Source of the DNA: Littorina saxatilis
Lineage: Eukaryota; Mollusca; Gastropoda; Littorinimorpha; Littorinidae
Direction: 5' to 3'
Length of the DNA: 64,000 bases
NCBI RefSeq assembly: GCF_037325665.1
Contig: NC_090254.1
Coordinates: forward strand, 18,527,134-18,591,133
Below are positions 46,612-57,922 of the stretch, piece after piece. Under the pieces are notes generated by a model, which was not told where the DNA came from, searched no databases, and worked only from the letters and a program-made list of their open reading frames with translations. Position 1 is the stretch's first letter, and every line of letters starts with the position of its first letter. A program made the position numbers and the translations under genes.

Positions 46612-47394
46612 GTGACCCAGTATCTAGGATGTGCACATATTGTTCGGGATTCTGATTTTTCCGTCGCTAACGAAATGTTCAAGGCGGCTGTCAAAGAACT
46701 CAAGCAACAGGGCAAAGGGAACATCAGCCACTTCGAACCCATGGCCGAAGCCGACAGGCAAAAGCTGCACCACAGCATGTACATGAACACGGCGACACCA
46801 ACGGGGCTAGCGAACAAGGTACAGTTCGACGTGCGGTATTACTTTTCAAGAAGGGGTGCAGAAAACATGCATTCCATGACCAAAACCACGTTCCGAATCA
46901 AAACAGACGCAACAACAAACAGAGAGTATGTGTGCAAAAACTCCGACGAACTTACCAAAAATCACCAACACGACACGGCATTCGTCACCGGATTCATGCC
47001 AGCGACTCTGACAGATTCGTGCCCCGTGGAGTCTTTCAGGCAGTATATCAGCCACCTCAACCCCGACTGCGACCGTCTTTGGGTGTATCCTCTGGACACT
47101 TTTTCTACAGATTCGCCGGTTTGGTATGCGAAGAAACCAATCGGTGTAAACTCAATGTCCCAGTTCCTCCCCCGTCTGAGCAAATCCTGCGGTCTGAGTC
47201 AAGTTTACACAAATCACTCGATCCGGGCCACAAGTGCAACTGTCCTGCATCAATCCAGCTTCACGCCTACAGAAATCATGGCTGTGACCGGTCATCGAAG
47301 CGTCAGCGCACTCACCACATACCAACGTACATCAGATGCCCAGAAGCTACAGATGGGTGACGCTTTGGCTATTGAGGCTTGTCTTCTTCCCTGA
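46612..47394 (+). CDS. Crypton/DUF3504-type tyrosine recombinase
   Basis: About 260 residues of the catalytic domain. A conserved lead-in (IVRDSDFSVANEMFKAAVKEL and KQQGKGN) is followed by the first catalytic Arg region (FDVRYYFSRRGAENMHSM), the HxxR box (TNHSIRATSATVL), the GHRS box (MAVTGHRSVSALTTYQ) and the tyrosine in TTYQ. All hallmarks of the R-HxxR-H-Y tetrad are visible, so it may be active. A pyrimidine tract ending CCCATAG at 46609 is a likely splice acceptor, so earlier exons may exist but were not found. The domain is known from Crypton transposons and from the domesticated KCTD1, QRICH1 and ZMYM genes. Its coding sequence is richer in G+C than the surroundings. It ends with a clean stop. 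Confidence 0.75.
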   Translation: MTQYLGCAHIVRDSDFSVANEMFKAAVKELKQQGKGNISHFEPMAEADRQKLHHSMYMNTATPTGLANKVQFDVRYYFSRRGAENMHSMTKTTFRIKTDATTNREYVCKNSDELTKNHQHDTAFVTGFMPATLTDSCPVESFRQYISHLNPDCDRLWVYPLDTFSTDSPVWYAKKPIGVNSMSQFLPRLSKSCGLSQVYTNHSIRATSATVLHQSSFTPTEIMAVTGHRSVSALTTYQRTSDAQKLQMGDALAIEACLLP

Positions 47395-48023
47395 CACGCA
47401 CGCAGACAGTTAAGTCAGGCAGGTCCAAGGTGCACCGACGGTGATGGCAGGTTCGGATTACGAAACACTCGATTGTTTTTTTGATGAGATACACGAACCA
47501 AGAGACGAAAGTGTGCCCCAGATTTGGAAAATAGTCTTCCAAAACTGCACCATCAACAACATTAACATCACTGTGAGAAAATGAACGATCCAATCACAAC
47601 CAGTTCCCATGCGAAACTATTTAGGTGGACTTTCCCACGACGTGACCTACAAAAATTCTCCGTGTTCGTTCGCGCCTTGAATTCAACCTGTGTTAGTGCG
47701 CGCGTGTGTTTGTGTGTTTAGATTTCGTTCGTTTTCGCTGTTTGGTTAAAAAAAAAGTGTATTTAATCATTAAAAGGTTCAGAAACGTTGGTTGTTACTT
47801 AGTTGAATACATTCAACAAGAAAAAAACTCAAAACGCATTGGATCTATTTTCTGCGCGCATGCGTGGCTACGGTATGTGTGAAAAGGCAATTGTGTTGTC
47901 AGTCTGGTTTTGTGTCTGTTATTTCGTCCCCCAAAACTCATTTGTATCTTTCTATGATGTCTATGCTGTGAGACATAATCGCCAATACAGCATGACTTCC
48001 CTTCTTTGTCTCTGTTAATCTAG
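47395..48023. other. No recognisable gene
   Basis: Downstream flank of the recombinase. A pyrimidine-rich tract ending in CTAG at 48023 is a candidate splice acceptor for the next entry. Confidence 0.35.
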
Positions 48024-48219
48024 GGAGAAAATATCCAGCGATATTTCTCCGCAGGCCTAAAGTTCGGCCATGACCTAGGCAAAATAACTTGCGCAGCCGC
48101 AGAAACAAGAAAATGGAAATCTTATGAAGCCGTCATCAACACGAACACAATGATTGCAGAAGCAAACTCTGTACCTACACGACCGAGACACAAGACTGAT
48201 TATTTCACAGCTGCAAAGG
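48024..48219 (+). CDS. Candidate internal exon, unknown product
   Basis: A 196-bp open stretch is framed by a good acceptor (CTTTGTCTCTGTTAATCTAG) and a good donor (AAAGG/GTAAGC). It encodes GENIQRYFSAGLKFGHDLGK, then TRKWKSYEAVINTNTMIAEA and a basic end. I recognise no family. It could be an exon of the host gene or of the Crypton-like element just upstream. Evidence is limited to splice signals and the open frame. Confidence 0.3.
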
Positions 48220-48940
48220 GTAAGCTTACTCACGTCAGGTCTTCACTGACAAGCTAGGAACAGACGGAAAATTCCAAACAAAAGTAAATGACGTCAAAGT
48301 CTCTTTTGCTTTGCGTGTAACTTTGTCATGACGTCTTTTTGTGACGACAGTATACGCGACAATTTGTTCGCTTCCGGTGTCATTTTAGACTGAAAAGCAA
48401 CTCAAAAGAAGGAGCTAAGCCTGTGTCTTGAAACAGCTGAAACACTCTTTTGGATTGCCGTTTCAATGTTAACCAAAAAGTTAAAGAAAAAAACAAGGTT
48501 CAGTTGCGAACTGACAGCGGATTGAGCATTTATTCCTGTTGATGAAGGTACGATTGAAGCTTTATTCTCTCCGTCAACCAACAAGACTAGATTTGTAGCA
48601 GACGAAAAACAAAGTGTGCGTTTTTCCTGTCTTGTGAATGCGATTTTGTCGTTATAAGTTATCTGTACGTTGCGAAGACATTTCAAAACAAAATTTAGCT
48701 TTGATGCGTCACGGGATAATAAGCTTATACGTTTTCATCCATGGAATTGTTTTTTTCGTCTCGGCAGGGTGAATGAATTCATGATGTCTTTTCCGGAACT
48801 GGACAAAACTGGCCTTGCCAAGACTGAAACAAAATATAGTTCTACAACTTCTAGGCTTGGGTTGATTGCCCATGGTGAATTTCCAATGATTTGTTTCCAC
48901 ATCCCATGACAAATTCTCTTTACTTTGGTCATGCCATATA
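48220..48940. other. No recognisable gene
   Basis: Intergenic or intronic; no motif recognised. Confidence 0.35.
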
Positions 48941-48943
48941 TAC

Positions 48944-49086
48944 GTTACAGCTCCGTCCATCCATGGTATCGCCTGATATTTTGTCTGGACGGGGTGAAAG
49001 AATATAATGACGAGTGACGTCATCATATTCATTGACCCAGTCTCGACAAAATATCAGGCGATACCATGGATGGACGGAGCTGTAAC
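48944..49086. repeat. Hairpin MITE 1 with 42-bp perfect arms
   Basis: Left arm GTTACAGCTCCGTCCATCCA... (48944-48985) and exact reverse complement at 49045-49086, with a 59-bp loop containing GAGTGACGTCATCATATTC. Confidence 0.85.
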
Positions 49087-49093
49087 TTATACT

Positions 49094-49223
49094 TACGAGC
49101 TAGTCGTGTGACAGAGAGTTTTCTTGCACACTCGACTGCTGCTGTTTCACTCCGGCAAAAGCCGTCGTGAAACATCTACAGTCTCGTGTGCAAGAAAACT
49201 CTCTGTCACACGACTAGCTCGTA
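49094..49223. repeat. Hairpin MITE 2 with 38-bp perfect arms
   Basis: Left arm TACGAGCTAGTCGTGTGACA... (49094-49131), exact reverse complement at 49186-49223. It begins only 7 bp after hairpin 1 and is unrelated to it in sequence. Confidence 0.85.
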
Positions 49224-49900
49224 ATAGCGGGTATTGTCGGGCGTCAATCCCCGATGAAGACCTCGAAGTTTCAAATGGAAGCATGTTAATGTGTAATTGA
49301 AGCCCTACGAAGGAAAGCTTCAATTTCATTCTATTCTAAATGTAAAAATATTGATGCTTTGTCCTGTTCCTCTCCCCTATAAAATATCAGTGCCTGTGGC
49401 GGGAAAATAAACAATAGAGTGAGTTAGTATAATGTATTTGTGGTGATGTAATGCATATGTAGTGATGTGCTGTGTCACTTTTTTCCTTCATAAATATTCG
49501 CTTATGCACAAAGCGATGAAGGGCTGTGTTGTTGAAGATCCTCACTTGCTTACAACTAACAGAGAACATAACAAAATGAACGATTCAGGTATGGAAAACA
49601 AATAGAACTATGGTATGAAGCAGTCTTTTGTCTGTACGCATTTGTGGCTCTCTGAATGTACCATTTGATTATGACGTATCCCGTTTACTCCTCAAAAACA
49701 TAGTATTTTACAGGGAGATTTACATGTTTTTTTTGTGTTCCTTCGAGAGATAAAACATCTGTGAATGTGATTATATCAGCGGGGCAATTTTTCTTAGCAG
49801 AAACCGTTATGTGAACAAAGTTCTCATCTGCACTCAAGACATTCCTTTTTTCCACATATATAATCCATGCATTCTACACTGCCCACCCCATCCCACCCTG
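49224..49900. other. No recognisable gene
   Basis: Contains a short copy of a sequence also found beside the MITE at 44074-44100 (inverted). Otherwise nothing is seen. Confidence 0.35.
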
Positions 49901-49914
49901 AATAACTGTACATA

Positions 49915-50058
49915 TTTTAATGGTTGATGGTGTGTGCGTGTGTTGGTGACTTTAAGTCTCCATGTGTGTGAATGAGTGTATGTGCGCCTTGAGTCGCCTG
50001 TTGGTGAGATATGTGCGCGTTATAAATATTCGTATTATTATTATTATTATTATTATTA
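49915..50058 (+). mobile_element. SINE 3' tail fragment with (TTA)n
   Basis: GTGCGCCTTGAGTCGCCTGT then ATATGTGCGCGTTATAAATA and a (TTA)n tail match the tail type of the SINE at 2907-3255. Confidence 0.6.
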
Positions 50059-50415
50059 GCTGACCACCAAGATGCACCAACTTAACAGGTTAATGTCTAA
50101 ACTCTCGATACTGATCCTTTTCGCGCATAGTCTGGCAGTTACAACATCTAACTTGTCTGTAACCAGACCCACATGATTTGACTCAAATTTGTTCCCAGAA
50201 TTTTAACAACTTTTTTCTTGCAAAGATAGTGGTTTCCCTTGAACTTGACTATGCTGTTCAAGCTTCATAAACATCGGATAAAAAAAAAAGTAATTCAATA
50301 TCTTCCAACTATGGCTACATGGCTAGCCAACCTAACGAACGCTTCTAATTCATACTCTGATTCTCTCTCTTCTATAATACTCAGATGAGTCAAAGAGACA
50401 GGTTTTATTACTTAC

Positions 50416-50473
50416 TTCATCCTCAGAATTTGATTCAATTTCGGGATGGCCATCATAGTCCTCTTCACTCTGA
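50416..50473 (-). CDS. Candidate acidic mini-exon
   Basis: The minus strand reads QSEEDYDGHPEIESNSEDE between an acceptor-like TTGTTTCAAAG and a strong donor GTAAGT. Acidic, no family recognised. Weak evidence. Confidence 0.2.
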
Positions 50474-50718
50474 CTTTGAAACAATGAATATATATAATTC
50501 AACAATCTTGTTGGGTTCTCGGATTGCAACAGTTTCCTAGGTTCAATGCTGTACTTTAAAAAATGCAGAAGTTGAGATAAAAAAAAACTAAGAATAACTT
50601 CTATATTTGGACCTCAGCCTGACCCTAGCTACTGTGACCTTTCAAATCAAAGAATACCTACAACCAAGTACACTTTTATCACAACTGTACCCCACAGAAC
50701 CATTAAAATCTATTAACA

Positions 50719-50857
50719 GCTATTGTGTTTCCAGCGTAGCAATAGGGTCTGATATGTATACGAGACAATTATAATGCCGACGATTCGAAGATGAGTCTCA
50801 TTATACTTGTTTGAGTCTAAATATCGGACCCTATTGCTACGCTGAAAGCACAATAGC
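50719..50857. repeat. Hairpin MITE, ~31-bp arms
   Basis: GCTATTGTGTTTCCAGCGTA... at the left and its near-perfect reverse complement at the right end enclose a ~77-bp loop. Confidence 0.75.
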
Positions 50858-51027
50858 GATTATATAGCTATTCTGACATTACATTCTGTGTTAAAATCAT
50901 GTTTTTGTTAGCAACAACAACCAGAATGGTCCATGTCGTTGATTGTAGACGACAGTTATAGTGTGCATATCCCTTTGGGCATGTATCCCTGGAAATCACC
51001 GAACATTGACAAACCCACGGACATGTA

Positions 51028-52550
51028 TACTGACGTCCAAAAGAAACGCGAAAAATATTATTTATTTTACAAATAATTTTTTTCTGGATTAACAAAAGTT
51101 GCGTTATTTTCGGCAGCCAGTATTATCAAGACCGATGTCTGAGGAAGGTGTATTGTGAATTTTACCGCATCAGCGCACTTGCAATCCACGTAAAGCCCGA
51201 GTTAGCTGATACATTTTTCTTGTGCAGTTCAGCTACACGTGCAAGAAAAGCACAAAGGCTGATCAGTGAGGGGTGTTCACTGTCACTAGAGGATACAAAT
51301 GGCACAAAGTTACAGGTTTCATCAGTCCCTCAATCGACGCTATCTGCTGAACGCGAGAGAGCCATTGGACGTCTGGAGGCTGGGGACACGCCGGAAGCCG
51401 TGGCTGCGACTTTCCAATGTCACATATCCACCATTTATCGTCTCCTGCAGCGGTTTGTGATAACTGGCTCTACTGCTGATGCCGAGCGAAGCGGCAGACC
51501 CCGAGTGACGACGCCAAGGCAAGATCGGCACATTTTCCGCAGCCATGTTGCTCATCCTTTCAGAACAGCTGCAGAAACAGCCAGAACTGTTATAGGGACA
51601 CACCAGGCACCCATTTCTAGGCAAACGGCCAGCCGGCGACTGCGCTTCCGGGGGCTGAAGAACTGCCGTCCAGCCAGGGGACCCGTCCTCTCCGTGCGCC
51701 ATAGACAGGCACGCCTGCATTGTGCGCAAGGCCTTCTCAACTGGAACAATGTTCGCTGGCAGAACGTGCTTTTCAGCGATGAAAGCCGTTTCTGCATTGA
51801 CCATGCCGACGGGCGTATTCGGGTATGGAGAAGAAGTGGTTACCGCTATGCTGACAACTGTGTCGAGGAGAACAACGCCTGGGGTGGGCTCAGCCTCATG
51901 TTGTGGGGCGCCATCGGCCACAACCAGGTGCTAGGCCCCGTCATCTTCCAAGGCTTGGGTCCTGGACCCGGCAACGGCGTAATAGCGCAGCGCTATATGG
52001 ACCAGGTGCTGCACCCTCATGTACTGCCCTTTTTTCAAGCCCATGGAAACTGGGTTTTCCAGCACGACAACGCGCGCCCCCACACCGTCAGGGCCACTCA
52101 GGGATCTCCTGCACCGCTCAGGCATCCAGGTGATGCCTTGGCCAGCGTTATCTCCTGACATGAACCCTATTGAGCAATTTTGGGACTTGCTCAAGACACA
52201 GCTCAACAGGGTCGTCCCAAGGCCCACAACTGTCGCTGATCTTGATCGGGCCGTCCGGCAGGCCTGGACCAACATTCCCAGGCAAGCCAGCACCACGTTG
52301 GTCCGCTCAATGCACCGCCGATGTCAGGCCGTCATCGATGCTAATGGGGGCCACACACGCTATTGACTGTTCTGTTAAGCGCTAATATCGCATCGTCTCC
52401 GCAACCTTACTGTGTTATGGACCATAAGTCAGTGTTCTACTCTACCAAAAATTGGACATTAATAATAAAATTTGAATTTTTGTACGATTTTTTTATTAGG
52501 CAATAAATGACACTAGACACTGTTTTTCGCGTTTCTTTTGGACGTCAGTA
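51028..52550 (+). mobile_element. Tc1-type (Tc1/mariner) DNA transposon
   Basis: A 1523-bp element between TA duplications (51026-51027 and 52551-52552). It has 28-bp perfect terminal inverted repeats starting TACTGACGTCCAAAAGAAAC, followed by GCGAAAAA. It encodes one transposase; see the next entry. Confidence 0.9.
51148..52366 (+). pseudogene. Tc1 transposase (DD34E), one frameshift
   Basis: An N-terminal helix-turn-helix pair (ERERAIGRLEAGDTPEAVAA and HISTIYRLLQRF) precedes the GRPRVTT hook. The catalytic region follows: first Asp in LFSDESRF (about 51770), second in FQHDNARPHT (about 52065), Glu in SPDMNPIEQFWDLLK (about 52170). The Asp-Glu spacing counts to 34 once the frame is followed, as in Tc1. 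The frame shifts by one extra base near 52098 (between ARPHT and LLHRSGIQVM), so this copy is likely inactive. All other parts are intact, pointing to recent activity. The ATG at 51148 gives a slightly long N-terminus; a later start is possible. Confidence 0.85.
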
Positions 52551-52552
52551 TA

Positions 52553-54715
52553 TTAGGGAGAAGACTTGAGATAACTGGATGTTTAACATTACTTCAATAT
52601 GTTAGGAATCAGAATTGTCTCAGCTGAAACAACTAAATGTTTCAGACCGGTAACTTCATTTCAACATTGCACTATACACGACTTTCCGACCTTGACATTG
52701 TAGTGGGGGTCAAGTGGGCGTCGGCATCATTGTCCAATCAGAAATTTTGATGCGCTTCCGCTTCCTGTCCCGCCCAGTCTGCGCAAAAGAAATGGCGCAA
52801 AACTGTTTGCGCGGAAATAGGTGATGAAAAAAAGAACACAACCTGGTTTGATAACCAAATGATTGCGATCTTGCATTCTAGCATCATTTAATGTGGAACA
52901 ACGACACATCTGATAAACAAATAGCCAGTTTGTTACCAACATGAGAAACTAGGGTTTAGAATCGAAGCGGTAAACCCGGACGCTGTTTGTACACGTAAAT
53001 CCGGAGAAGCTATCGAAGTAGGTGACATGTCGTTTCACCCCGAGTGTGCCAGCACCGGCCCTCTACCCGCCAAACCCCCACTAGGCAGGGAAAGTGGTTC
53101 GACCTTGCATGAATGTGCAAGTTCGAGTTTGCTAGCTAAAATTGCTGCTAGTGCTTGCCTTGTCTAGATCTGGAACTTTTTCAATTGGATTTTTTCTCTC
53201 TATTATACTGGAATAAGTGGGTGCTTTTCTAGATCTAAGCATCGACCGATAGATAATGATATTCCTTGCATTGCATTCTCCTAAATCTGTTATTCTAACC
53301 AGTTTGTTTAAGAATATAATTGTTCGTTTTTTGTTGATAAGCTTACAAGATTTTTTCTTTTTTAAGTAAGTGGTTTCACACGTACAACATGAGACCCACA
53401 TGCTCTAGACAATGGAAGTTGAGGTCCTCGTTCAATACCACAAATGCCAGTATTATACTTCAGACTCCTTTTGGAGGAATGTGTGGGGTTTGGGTGTTGA
53501 ACTTGAAGTGACAGATTGTTTGCACAGGTATGAATGTTCGTACGTGCACGCATGTATGCAGGCATTTGTTTGTCAAGCAGGAACATGCAACATTTTGTTG
53601 ACCGTATGTGAGTGCGTGTGTAATAAAACCGACAAACAATACAAAAAGCTCCAGCTCTGCTTCTTCACCAGTCACAGACGCATTGCGTGGTTCAGCTTTC
53701 CAGAAATATATTAACTCAGTCAGAACCGGCTTCATGAATATTTTATTTCAGGAAAAAGTCAATCGAATCTACACAAAAAAAGGTTTTTGCGTTGTTCTGT
53801 CTTTGAGACTGTATCACGTAATATTGAGCTACTAGAAGAAACATGTCTGTGGCATAGTTTGACCCAACAGATAGAGAAGTCAACAGAGGTATTCTACCGT
53901 CAGCAGCTTTATTGCTGTTTTGAATTATTTTGATATTGCATAATTTTATTACATAATTTTGCAACACACAAAGAAATCGTAATTGAATATTTTACGCAAA
54001 ATTGAATAATTCGCAAACATGTTTGTATGAACAAATATTATTTTAAGAAAATATGAGTGTGAGGATGGACGTATTTTGAGTGAAGTAGCAGAAATTCTTT
54101 TTAAGTTCTTTAGCTACATGCACACGTTCTGTTAATTACGTTCTTAGCAGGGAGATCCAAATTAATAATACTGCTGTAACAGGTTGTGGTTTCCATACAC
54201 ACTTTGAATACAGGAAAACAAAAACAAAAACACGGTAAAAAAAAAAATGTGCACATAGGATTAAAATAAAGTGTACAGAATAAAAGCAACATATGTACAC
54301 AAAAAAATCTCGTGGTTCTCTTGTCAAACCCACTGTAGTAAGCACAGAATAGGAGAGAAGATTTTGGAGAAGGTGGCTTAACCTACTGAAGTAAATGATG
54401 AAGAGCATTCTAAGCATCCAGTGCTAAAGCTCTCAAATCACAAGACAAACACACTTGTTGTGGCTGTCCGAACTGTTGATTTAAAAAAAAACCATACCCA
54501 CAAATTGTAAACATCTATTACAAAATTATATATATTGTATGGATCTGTCTTTGTAAAATATACTGTACAGAAAATTTTAAATAATCTGCACAAATCTCGT
54601 GGTTCTCTTGTCAAATAGTAGGCACAGAAAAAAAAACCCAAAACCCTGTGTTCTGTCTTGTAAATTATACTTCACTAAATGTGTACAGTATTCTAATAAA
54701 AGAAAAATTCTTCCT
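52553..54715. other. No recognisable gene; promoter-like patch near 52730
   Basis: GTCCAATCAG (CCAAT box) at about 52732, then GCTTCCGCTTCCTG (ETS-like sites) at about 52755 and a short CpG-rich patch recall a housekeeping promoter, but no first exon can be assigned. The rest is AT-rich. Confidence 0.25.
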
Positions 54716-54719
54716 TTTT

Positions 54720-55021
54720 GGCTCACGTAAGTGTAGCCTATGCGATCGTAACTTTGTCTGTCTGTGCGTGCGTGCGTGCGTGCGTCTGTGCGTGTGTATG
54801 TCTGTGGTAGAAACTCTAACATTTGAAGACGTCACATTACATTGACGTCACATTATGACGTAAGAGGGTTAGACGTCACGCGAAGGAAGTACTGACAGTC
54901 TCGGTCATTATTATTTTGAGCGCGCCGAGACTAGTTGGCAGTCGTGTCCTGTAAGTAGGCTACATGCAGACAGACAGATCTAGATCTAGTGTCTCGCTTT
55001 CTTGCACAGTTTCACCTATGC

Positions 55022-55076
<55 letters not shown>

Positions 55077-55097
55077 GTGTGTGTGTTATGTAGGTGT

Positions 55098-55145
<48 letters not shown>

Positions 55146-55192
55146 CGGAGTGATTGAGTTTGTGTTACTGTTTGTCGATTTCTTACGTGAGC
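54720..55192 (+). mobile_element. CRE-motif MITE, copy C
   Basis: Runs GGCTCACGTAAGTG...CTTACGTGAGCC. It contains CATTGACGTCACATTATGAC and CGTAAGAGGGTTAGACGTC (about 54840-54880) and two long GT tracts (55027-55144). Closest relative is copy B at 44101-44490. Confidence 0.85.
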
Positions 55193-55214
55193 CTTGATGG
55201 CTTCGCCTCTTGTT

Positions 55215-56205
55215 ATCATATCAATTGCCTCCCTTGAATTTTATTTGTAAAATAATTCTGAGAAAAAAGGCTTTCTACTTAAAAGCAGTGCAATCAAGAA
55301 AATGGGTACAACCTGTGTGTAAACCTTTATTCCTTATTCTTTTTATTTAACTGAGGATGTCACTGCGCAGTTTTACTGATTTAAAAAAAAATTCGCTTCA
55401 AATTATCTCCCTTGAACAAACACTTCTTTTTACAATTAAATTTTGTTTACACGAAGAGGTAGTTTTAAGGGTATATATACAAGAAAACAATATTGCAACC
55501 TTAGATGTATTTACATTTGGATTAATTCCATTAAAAAAAATCAAACTATAAATGATAAATCAAAATAAAACAGATTTTGGGGCTGTGCACAAGCTGATAG
55601 GATTAAACACGAAAGTCGTACCCAAGAATCGTCAAATACTTTTGCTAACAGCTATACTTAAACATAAGAAAATATGATCTGCATCTCTTGTTATGAAGAT
55701 GATGGCACTGGTCCACCGAAGTGCATGCCATATATGCTTTACTGTGCGCTCTCCCTCTCAATGGTCTTTCTCTGGCTGACTCGATTCTGAGGAGATAAAA
55801 GAAAACACATTCAGTACAAGCTGTAAAAAATAACAACAAAACTAGTATTACTTAAAGTAGCTGCTGGTTTCTGAGTATTTGATTGAAGGCCCAATCCGAC
55901 TTGTAAGAAGTTTGCCCGACTGTCGCAGATTTGGTCAGGTAATTAGATGGAGTAAAATCATGCCTCAATTTGGTAACATACAAACTGCAATATTCTAAGG
56001 CTGTGAGTGAGAGAATACATCGGCGCCACTTTTTAAAAACTTTCTTTTTGTGTGTGCGCATGTTTTAGTGCCAAAAATGAATAGGCCGAGTGCTCTCTCT
56101 GCATAACTTGTGTGAAGCTTCAGAGCTCTATCAATGGTTTGAAAGAAAAAACATACTTTTTCATTTTTGACGTTCTTGTTCCCTTCCCTGTGAAATTTAC
56201 TGTCC
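55215..56205. other. No recognisable gene
   Basis: AT-rich non-coding sequence. Confidence 0.35.
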
Positions 56206-56208
56206 GTA

Positions 56209-56602
56209 GACGGGCGCTGTGGCGTGGTGGTAAGACGTCGGCCTCTTAATCGGAAGGTCGAGGGTTCGAATCCCGGTCGCTGCCGCCTGGTGGGTTAAGT
56301 GTGGAGATTTTTCCGATCTCCCAGGTCAACTTATGTGCAGACCTGCTAGTGGCTTATCCCCCTTCGTGTGTACACGCAAGCACAAGACCAAGTGCGCACG
56401 GAAAAGATCCTGTAATCCATGTCAGAGTTCGGTGGGTTATAGAAACACGAAAATACCCAGCATGCTTCCTCCGAAAGCGGCGTATGGCTGCCTTAATGGC
56501 GGGGTAAAAAAACGGCCATACACGTAAAACTCCACTCGTGCAAAAACACGAGTGAACGTGGGAGTTCCAGCCCATGAACGCAGAAGAAGAAGAAGAAGAA
56601 GA
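56209..56602 (+). mobile_element. GAA-tailed tRNA-derived SINE, full-length
   Basis: Head GGGCGCTGTGGCGTGGTGGT (A-box region) with loop CTCTTAA (anticodon CTT, lysine-like) and B-box GGTTCGAATCC at about 56266. The body follows, with 'ccttcgtgtgtacacgcaag' and a (GAA)n tail. It is the best copy of three in this window and is not a functional tRNA gene, because the tRNA-like part runs on into the SINE body. Confidence 0.85.
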
Positions 56603-56849
56603 ACTGTCCGTAGGTTACCGGATTTTGTTAATGTCCGTGAAAACCTCAACTTTTCATTGCTGAGTGCCTAGTGATAGCTATCCCCCTCAACGACCTAGCA
56701 CTGCTGAATCCTGATTCTTCCCATTGTTTGATTCTGTAAAGAAATTGTGTAGTTGGTAGTTATGTGAGCTTCGTCTTGGGGGGTGGGGGGGGGGATTATT
56801 AAACCATCAGATCACAAAGTAAGACTTCATTGTAATGTGCAGATATTAG

Positions 56850-57709
56850 CGCATCGGTTAGCGCATCGGGCTGTGGGCCGGGAGGTCGTGGGTTCGAATC
56901 CCATCAGGGTCATGTGGGTTTTTCGGGCTACGGTCGGCTCCTACCCAGAGTGGAAGTGCTATGGTTCCTATGGGAAGGCTGGAATCACACAGCCGAGTGT
57001 CATTCACTTAACGAATGGGACTTTGAGGGTGCTCAGGTTCTGTTTACCTGACCAACACCGCAGGTGCGGCAGTTCTCGGGCCTGGTTGACACCAGGATAT
57101 ATTATGACAGTAAGCGTAGAGTGCTGCCCTGTCACGAAGTCTCAAACCAAATTGGAAATCCATAGCATCATCATTATAATCATCCTCATCATCTCATTAA
57201 TCATCCAAAATTATAAATTGTCCTTGCTCTTGTGGCCCTTCATGCCCGGAGCTCTCATGGTGACCTTGGTCTCAGTGTTCCTGTTCCATCCTTCCCTGAA
57301 TAGTACTTCTGCTGTCAGTCTTCAACGTGTGACGTTCTGGGGGGTCGACGGAGGGACGTGGTGGCGGTCTGCTCTCTGGAGGGGACCCTCACTCAATCTG
57401 GCTCCGCGACTTAGCAGTCAATGTCGTTAGTAGGGGGCATAGTAGGTAGTGGGCTGCGCCCGTTAGCTCGGGACAGACCCACTACTGAACACCGTCGAAG
57501 TGACTCAGCAGAAGTGCAGTGTCATCTTCCGAGGGTAGCCTACCGCAGCGACCCGACATCCCTCCCTGGAGCGTCTGTAAAATCGACAAGTCTGGCAGCG
57601 GAACGAAATTCAGATGTGGATGGAGCAGCGAGTGCAGGGACGGGGCGGCGTGAGAGCACACCCGGGACAAGGAACAGGTGTAAGGGGAAAAAAAAAAAAA
57701 AAAAAAAAG
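56850..57709 (+). mobile_element. SINE-like composite with tRNA-His-like head and poly-A
   Basis: The head 'gcgcatcggttagcgcatcg' with loop CTGTGGG (anticodon GTG, histidine-like) and B-box GGTTCGAATCC (about 56892) is followed by a ~800-bp body and a 20-A tail (57690-57709). It is long for a SINE; the last ~450 bp may be a second element. The 215-codon frame across it is not supported as a gene. Confidence 0.5.
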
Positions 57710-57746
57710 TGCAGATATTTGTTCAGGTGCCCACCATTTTCTATGT

Positions 57747-57922
57747 GAAAACATGTTGCTAACTAACATGAACCCAACCATAAAACGTGATGTAGGTGAG
57801 TAGCCCATCTAGAAAAAAGAACCTGTTCTAATTCGGAATTAGAACAGGTTCGTTTTTCTAGATGGGCTACTCACCTACATCACGTTTCATGGTTGGGTTC
57901 ATGTTAGTTAGCAACATGTTTT
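57747..57922. repeat. Near-perfect 176-bp palindrome
   Basis: Arms of about 87 bp meet at GAATTCGGAATT-like sequence near 57835 with almost no loop. Only a few mismatches are seen (for example CATAAAACG against CGTTTCATG). Confidence 0.9.

Noticed and set aside
51340-51921. 193-residue minus-strand frame
   Set aside because: Antisense shadow of the Tc1 transposase.
56209-56285. tRNA-Lys gene
   Set aside because: It is the head of a SINE found in three copies here, with body and GAA tail.
56860-56930. tRNA-His gene
   Set aside because: The B-box is good, but there is no acceptor-stem pairing and the sequence runs into a poly-A-tailed element.
56783-57430. 215-residue open frame
   Set aside because: It starts upstream of and runs through a SINE-like element; no motif, and the frame begins in a G run.
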